Notes under the pieces: model-generated
What the model was told of the DNA's origin: nothing
Seen by the model: the letters and a program-made list of their open reading frames with translations, nothing else
Database searches by the model: none
Position numbers and translations under genes: made by a program
Part shown: one piece after another, positions 7,950-12,102 of the stretch
How the letters are laid out: the number at the start of each line of letters is the position of its first letter
Position numbering within the stretch: position 1 is the first letter of the stretch
Assembly (NCBI GenBank): GCA_020629355.1
Contig: JAHDDM010000017.1
Location: 1 to 12,102 of the forward strand
Source of the DNA: Rhodospirillaceae bacterium
GTDB lineage: Bacteria; Pseudomonadota; Alphaproteobacteria; JABSOH01
DNA length: 12,102 nucleotides
Direction of reading: 5' to 3'

Positions 7950-7978
7950 TTTATAACCAAACAGAATAGACATGGAAA
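7950..7978 (-). promoter_or_regulatory. candidate sigma-70 promoter for the giant TPR gene
   Basis: On the minus strand TTTCCA (7978-7973) and TATAAA (7955-7950) are separated by 17 bases. Transcription would start near 7943 and give a leader of about 60 bases before the ATG at 7883. The -10 is close to consensus and the -35 matches at four of six positions. No experimental support. Confidence 0.35.
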
Positions 7979-8025
7979 GGAACTTCAAGAAAATCTTCAA
8001 GCCCTAAGGTAATGTCGGGTTTATT

Positions 8026-8054
8026 TTGACAGCCGCCACAAAATTGCCTAATTA
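8026..8054 (+). promoter_or_regulatory. candidate clpX promoter with perfect -35
   Basis: TTGACA (8026-8031), a 17-base spacer, then TAATTA (8049-8054). The -35 equals consensus but the -10 is poor. The start point would fall near 8061, downstream of the AAGAGGG at 8054-8060, so that Shine-Dalgarno-like string would not be in the transcript. This competes with the overlapping candidate at 8044-8071. Confidence 0.35.
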
Positions 8055-8071
8055 AGAGGGTCTATTATGAT
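8044..8071 (+). promoter_or_regulatory. alternative clpX promoter using TATGAT
   Basis: TTGCCT (8044-8049), a 16-base spacer, then TATGAT (8066-8071), a -10 with five of six consensus bases. It would start transcription at about 8078, giving a leader of about 40 bases before the ATG at 8120. The -10 lies in the first copy of the 11-bp repeat; the second copy repeats TATGAT at 8077-8082 but has no fitting -35. Confidence 0.35.
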
Positions 8072-8087
8072 AAAAATATGATAAAAA
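8066..8087 (+). repeat. perfect 11-bp tandem repeat upstream of clpX
   Basis: TATGATAAAAA occurs twice back to back (8066-8076, 8077-8087). Each copy holds an ATG and a -10-like TATGAT. The first ATG (8067) follows AAGAGGG at six bases but reads only four codons, MIKI, before a TGA that overlaps the second ATG (8078), which is in frame with clpX. Whether the repeat acts as promoter or as translation start region cannot be settled by sequence alone. Confidence 0.9.
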
Positions 8088-8119
8088 ATGACAATAACCC
8101 TAACTATGGGCAGCAATTG

Positions 8120-9406
8120 ATGGCAAAAGACGACAACACTTCAAACTCCAAGAAAAAACCTCTGGTCTGCTCGTTTTGTGGCAAGAACCAAAACGATGTC
8201 CGCAAACTTATTGCCGGGCCTCAAGTGTTCGTCTGTGACGAGTGCGTCAAGCTGTGCATGGAGATACTGAACAACGAACCCGCCTTAGCAGAAGAAAACG
8301 ACAGCAACGAGGACAGCCTGCCCACCCCACGCGAGATGCTGGAAACCCTCGATAAATACGTCATTGGACAGCATGATACCAAGCGTGTTCTGGCGGTTGC
8401 AGTCTACAATCACTACAAACGTTTGAAGCAGGAACAAAAGCCCGATGCGGTGGAATTGGCCAAGTCGAATATTCTGTTGCTTGGACCTTCTGGCAGTGGC
8501 AAGACCTTACTCGCACAAACTCTGGCGCGGATTCTGAACGTGCCGTTCACCATGACGGATGCAACAGCATTGACCGAAGCTAGTTATGTTGGCGAGGATG
8601 TCGAGAATATTATCCTGAAGCTTTTGCAAGCCGCCGATAACAATGTCGAGAAAGCACAGCAGGGCATAGTCTTCATTGATGAAGTCGATAAAATCACCCG
8701 CAAGTCGGATAATCCCTCGATCACACGAGATGTCTCTGGCGAAGGTGTCCAGCAGGCCCTGTTGAAAATCATGGAAGGCTCTGTCGCTGGCGTACCGCCG
8801 CAAGGCGGGCGCAAGCACCCTCAGCAAGAACTTCTTCAAGTCGACACCACCAATATTCTATTTATTTGCGGCGGTGCATTCACAGGAATCGAGAAAATTA
8901 TCGAGAACCGGATGCAAAAATCCTCGATGGGCTTTGAAGCCGAAGTCAAGTCCAACGAAGAAAGCCGAATCGAGCGTATCTTAAGCAAAGTCGAAACCGA
9001 AGACCTGCTGAAATTCGGCCTGATTCCAGAATTTGTCGGCAGACTGCCCGTAGTGACCTCGCTTGAGGAACTTGATCTTGATGCCTTGGTGCGTATCTTG
9101 ACTGAGCCGATCAATGCCCTCACCAAACAATACCAGGCTCTGTTTGCCATGGAAAATATTGCCCTTGAATTTACCGAAGACGGCCTTCGCGCCATTGCCC
9201 AAAAGGCCATGGAACGCAAAACTGGCGCACGCGGATTACGCGGTGTCATGGAAAGGCTACTGATGGAAAGCATGTTCGATGCGCCAGATGCTCAGGATGT
9301 CGAGCGCATAATCGTCAATGCTGATGTGGTTGATCAAAAAACCCCACCACTGAAAATTCATCGTCAACTCAAAAAGCGCAAAACCTCCAAGTCAAAAGCT
9401 GTATAG
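8120..9406 (+). CDS. clpX: ATP-dependent Clp protease ATP-binding subunit ClpX (428 aa), with divergent loops
   Basis: AAA+ unfoldase that feeds substrates to the ClpP peptidase. Numbering is from the ATG at 8120. The N-terminal zinc-binding domain has C17, C20, C39 and C42 ([14 protein letters not shown]). Then come Walker A GPSGSGKT (122-129), the pore-1 loop SYVG (155-158), Walker B IVFIDE (183-188), the RKH loop (231-233), MGF at the ClpP-docking position (270-272), the arginine-finger segment EFVGR (304-308) and sensor-2 GARGLR (369-374). The start at 8120 is preferred to 8078 because residue numbering and the short N-terminus then match E. coli and Caulobacter ClpX; the extra 14 residues from 8078 are AT-rich and overlap possible -10 elements. 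Odd points are SYVG for GYVG, MGF for IGF and a basic tail ([13 protein letters not shown]). clpP and lon are not adjacent. It may be the sole ClpX or a divergent paralogue. Confidence 0.95.
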   Translation: MAKDDNTSNSKKKPLVCSFCGKNQNDVRKLIAGPQVFVCDECVKLCMEILNNEPALAEENDSNEDSLPTPREMLETLDKYVIGQHDTKRVLAVAVYNHYKRLKQEQKPDAVELAKSNILLLGPSGSGKTLLAQTLARILNVPFTMTDATALTEASYVGEDVENIILKLLQAADNNVEKAQQGIVFIDEVDKITRKSDNPSITRDVSGEGVQQALLKIMEGSVAGVPPQGGRKHPQQELLQVDTTNILFICGGAFTGIEKIIENRMQKSSMGFEAEVKSNEESRIERILSKVETEDLLKFGLIPEFVGRLPVVTSLEELDLDALVRILTEPINALTKQYQALFAMENIALEFTEDGLRAIAQKAMERKTGARGLRGVMERLLMESMFDAPDAQDVERIIVNADVVDQKTPPLKIHRQLKKRKTSKSKAV

Positions 9407-9418
9407 ACATTTTCCACT

Positions 9419-12052
9419 ATGCTCTGTCACAATTTCTGCTCTCCGTTTCTATCGCGTTTGCTTTTACCGCTGATGCTCCTGTTGCTGCTTGCGCCTATGG
9501 CTTCAGCACAGGAAACACAGGAAACAGAAGAAGAAATAACAAAAATCACCGATCCCTTCGAGGCAGCACCAGAGCCCACTGACCCCACCAGAATTCAGCC
9601 TAGCGGTGAAATACTGGAGCTTAGATCAAATACTGAACCACTCGCCTGGTCTAATAAGGATGCACTGTTTTCCTTTGCACTCACTGCACAGGAAGATGAC
9701 CCTATGGCGATTTTTCGCCGTGGTCGTAATCTCTGGATTGTACTGCAACGCGCGAATGCGCTGGAAAACACAAAGATTAGCGAAACTGGCCGAAAATACA
9801 TCAAGCTGTACGAAGATATTTCAACACAGACCGAAACGATACTTCGTGTTGTTCTTGATACCGACATCAATCCAAATATCTTATTCGCCGAAAGTAGCCG
9901 TAACAGCTTAGGCAGCGAACTGTTGCTGAATTTTTACAAACAGCCCTTCCGTGTCGATCAAGAGATTAACATCGAGATAGAAATCGATAAGCTGAATGGC
10001 AATCCGTATATTCTGATTGCAGACCGTCAAAGCAACGAGATGATAGAATTCACCGATCCTGAAATTGGCGAGCGTATCGTGGTGATGCCAAGCCGAATCA
10101 GGCGCTATGGGATCACCCAAAAGCACGACTATCCTGATGCCACCATCTTCCCGTCTTTGCAAGGCGCGGCGATTATGCTCAAGCGCGATAATATTCGCCT
10201 GCGGCGTTACGATTTTGGTTTTACCGTCAGTTCCGAAACTGAAATGAATATATCCATTACGGAAAACACTACGCAACGCGAATTGAATGCCCAACAGCTT
10301 CGCTTTCTTGATACCGATGATTGGCCAAAAGTTTTTCCAAGCAAAGTCATCGATACCCGCGATGACCTGATGTACGAATTGGTGCGCACGCCAGTACAGA
10401 AGCGTACCGCACTACGCATGGAACTGGCACGCTTTTTCCTATCAATTGGTTGGGGTAGCGAAGCTGTCGGAATGCTAGAGTTGGCAGAAGAAAAAGAGCC
10501 CTCTTTGAGCAATGCTCAAGAGTTTCAGTCCTATCGATTAGCGGCCGATTATCTGTTGCGCCGTTTTGACGATGCGGGTCTAAAGCTGAACTCGCCACAA
10601 TATATTGGCTTTAATGATGCCGCAATTTGGCGCGCTGGCGTTCATGCGGAACAGAATAGATGGCCAGAGGCTTTCGCCGAATTTCAACGTAGTGAATCAA
10701 TCCTGCGGCGTTATCCACCCTATCTGCGCAACTATTTCGGGCTGCTGTTTATTCGCGCCGCGATTGCGGTGCAGCGTTACGACGTTGCCGAAATTTGGCT
10801 GAAAGTCATTAACGAGCATCGTGCTTGGCTCACACCATTCCAACAAAACTCCTTGCTGTATGTTCAAGGGCAACATGCCCTGTCCATCAACGACTGGAAC
10901 ACCGCCGAAGAGAAGTTTCAGATTGTCGCAAAAAGTGATGATTTAGAAAATCAGCTTGCGGCACGCTATGCGATGATCAGTATTGACCGGCGCGAAAACA
11001 GGCTGAGCGAACGCGAAGTGATCGAGAAACTGAAATTCCTCAGGGCAGACGCACGCCAAACCACCATCGAGGCGACTATTCTTGAACAGATGGTTGATAT
11101 CATGCTGGCAGAGCGGGATTATCTCGCGGCCATGCGACTGATGCGGCTGATGACCTCGATGAATTTGGGCGACGAGGTAAACAGCAGCCTGGTATCCAGA
11201 ATGCAGCAAACCCTGAATGACCTGTTCTTGGATTTAGAAAGCAACGAATCTGTCCTGCCGATACGCACCATTGCTATCTTTGACGAATTCCGCGAATTGA
11301 CCCCTATCGGTGCAAAAGGCAATCGGATCATCAACGGCCTGATTCAACAGTTGATCGGGATGGATCTGCTTGATCAAGCGGAAGATATGCTGGCCTACCA
11401 GATTCGCTATCGCGTCTTTGGTACTGAAAAGGTGCGCTTAGGGACAAAACTCGCGGTGGTCTCGCTGTTGAACAACAATCCGGCATTGGCCTTGAAAGCC
11501 CTAAACGAGACACAATTCGGCAGTATTGGACGCGAGATAGGCCGCCACCGTCGTCTATTGCGCGCTAAGGCGCTGTCTAGTCTAGGGGAAAAAGAAGATG
11601 CACTCAAGCAGTTGGCAGGGGACATTACCCTAGAGGCTGACTTGATCCGCCGCGAAATTTTCTGGGTAGATAAAGATTGGGTTGAGCTTAGTAAAACCAT
11701 CCGCCGCCTGATCACCTCGCTGCCAACAGAGGAAGACCGATTGTCCGAACAGCAGGCGCGTTATGTGATGAACTGGATTGTTTCCTTGCAGATGCAAGAC
11801 AATCAGGTTGGGGTACAAGAGGTCGTCACACAATATCGTGATCAGATGCTCAAAACATCCTTGGCACCAGTGTTCTCCTTCCTTGTTGCAGATAGCCAAA
11901 GCACCAGTAGCGATGCTATCCAACGTGTCCTTGCAGAGGGCGCAGTGTTTGATGATTTTATGACCACGTATCAGAATGAGCTGTTGGCGAATAATTTTGA
12001 CAATTTCGTACTTGAAGAACTTGATGCCAGTATTGAATCCCCAGCAGCATAA
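9419..12052 (+). CDS. large exported helical-repeat (TPR-like) protein, 877 aa
   Basis: Specific function not recognised. It begins with a signal peptide: basic/polar start, a long leucine core (14-25) and APMASA with likely cleavage after A30. Mature residues 31-60 are acidic and proline-rich. Residues 75-300 look beta-rich, including AIFRRGRNLWIVLQR (97-111), a motif I associate with large alphaproteobacterial TPR proteins. From about 325 to 870 there are continuous amphipathic helical pairs of TPR type (for example SEAVGMLELAEEKEP, WNTAEEKFQIVAKSDD, ALALKALNETQ). No membrane anchor or lipobox is seen after the signal, so a periplasmic location is inferred. It starts 12 bases after clpX without a clear Shine-Dalgarno and is probably co-transcribed with it. 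It shares general architecture, but no obvious sequence, with the giant TPR protein. Confidence 0.9.
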   Translation: MLCHNFCSPFLSRLLLPLMLLLLLAPMASAQETQETEEEITKITDPFEAAPEPTDPTRIQPSGEILELRSNTEPLAWSNKDALFSFALTAQEDDPMAIFRRGRNLWIVLQRANALENTKISETGRKYIKLYEDISTQTETILRVVLDTDINPNILFAESSRNSLGSELLLNFYKQPFRVDQEINIEIEIDKLNGNPYILIADRQSNEMIEFTDPEIGERIVVMPSRIRRYGITQKHDYPDATIFPSLQGAAIMLKRDNIRLRRYDFGFTVSSETEMNISITENTTQRELNAQQLRFLDTDDWPKVFPSKVIDTRDDLMYELVRTPVQKRTALRMELARFFLSIGWGSEAVGMLELAEEKEPSLSNAQEFQSYRLAADYLLRRFDDAGLKLNSPQYIGFNDAAIWRAGVHAEQNRWPEAFAEFQRSESILRRYPPYLRNYFGLLFIRAAIAVQRYDVAEIWLKVINEHRAWLTPFQQNSLLYVQGQHALSINDWNTAEEKFQIVAKSDDLENQLAARYAMISIDRRENRLSEREVIEKLKFLRADARQTTIEATILEQMVDIMLAERDYLAAMRLMRLMTSMNLGDEVNSSLVSRMQQTLNDLFLDLESNESVLPIRTIAIFDEFRELTPIGAKGNRIINGLIQQLIGMDLLDQAEDMLAYQIRYRVFGTEKVRLGTKLAVVSLLNNNPALALKALNETQFGSIGREIGRHRRLLRAKALSSLGEKEDALKQLAGDITLEADLIRREIFWVDKDWVELSKTIRRLITSLPTEEDRLSEQQARYVMNWIVSLQMQDNQVGVQEVVTQYRDQMLKTSLAPVFSFLVADSQSTSSDAIQRVLAEGAVFDDFMTTYQNELLANNFDNFVLEELDASIESPAA

Positions 12053-12102
12053 GGCCTCCTCATCCAAGGGACTGGTAGATGCGCATGGTCGTCTGGTCAG
12101 CT
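12024..12102 (+). CDS. possible start of the next gene, overlapping the exported TPR gene (5' fragment)
   Basis: An ATG at 12024 opens a frame that stays open to the window edge (26 codons), overlapping the preceding gene by 29 bases. The peptide begins MPVLNPQQHKASSSKG and continues LVDAHGRLVS, which reads like the opening of a sensory/signalling protein; this is recollection only. Its Shine-Dalgarno is weak (GAAG). A competing start is the ATG at 12079 in another frame, with AAGGGA seven bases upstream (MRMVVWSA). Too little is visible to decide. Confidence 0.35.
   Translation, partial: MPVLNPQQHKASSSKGLVDAHGRLVS

Noticed and set aside
8078..8119. clpX start at the ATG at 8078
   Set aside because: Not excluded, but the added 14 residues are AT-rich, lack a well-spaced Shine-Dalgarno and have no counterpart in known ClpX; 8120 gives family-like numbering.
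8836..9273. Minus-strand open frame of 145 codons opposite clpX
   Set aside because: Antisense shadow of the strongly conserved ClpX core; serine-rich composition typical of a reverse frame.
11630..12067. Minus-strand open frame of 145 codons at the end of the exported TPR gene
   Set aside because: Antisense to a coherent long gene; no Shine-Dalgarno and no recognisable motif.

Overview
The window looks like chromosomal DNA of an alphaproteobacterium. GC content is close to half by eye. The class IV aminotransferase, the response regulator with a PDRRRR tail and the lumazine/riboflavin synthase sequences resemble alphaproteobacterial forms, perhaps Rhodospirillales-like. That placement is inference from remembered families; no species can be named. 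No IS element, phage gene, CRISPR array, tRNA or rRNA was seen, and coding density is high.

Minus-strand block (1-7883). Reading in the direction of transcription, a 1348-residue cytoplasmic TPR/alpha-solenoid protein comes first (7883-3837). After a 114-bp gap follow a stand-alone CheY-like response regulator (3722-3228), a small Hpt-like protein with a TTG start and a perfect Shine-Dalgarno (3174-2716), riboflavin synthase ribE (GTG start sharing one base with the Hpt stop), DHBP synthase ribB (8-base overlap with ribE) and lumazine synthase ribH (4-base gap after ribB). A class IV branched-chain-type aminotransferase lies 162 bases beyond ribH and runs off the left edge about 15 residues before its expected end. 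The response regulator, Hpt and three rib genes are packed like one operon, so a phosphorelay pair appears to be co-expressed with the last steps of flavin synthesis. No FMN riboswitch is visible, and ribD, a ribA domain and nusB, frequent neighbours of such clusters, are absent here.

Divergent promoter region (7884-8119). This separates the TPR gene from clpX. It holds a plausible sigma-70 promoter for the TPR gene and two candidate promoters for clpX. An 11-bp tandem repeat carries TATGAT twice and creates ambiguous upstream ATGs.

Plus-strand block (8120-12102). clpX encodes a full-length AAA+ unfoldase with a zinc-binding domain, but its pore-1 loop reads SYVG rather than GYVG, its ClpP-docking tripeptide reads MGF rather than IGF, and its C-terminus is strongly basic. 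Twelve bases later starts an 877-residue protein with a signal peptide, a probable beta-rich N-terminal domain and a long helical-repeat body. A further reading frame opens across its stop codon and leaves the window; it may be the start of a signalling gene.

The most unusual points are the internal duplication of about 261 residues in the giant TPR protein, the divergent ClpX flanked by two very large helical-repeat proteins (one cytoplasmic, one exported), and the phosphorelay-riboflavin operon.
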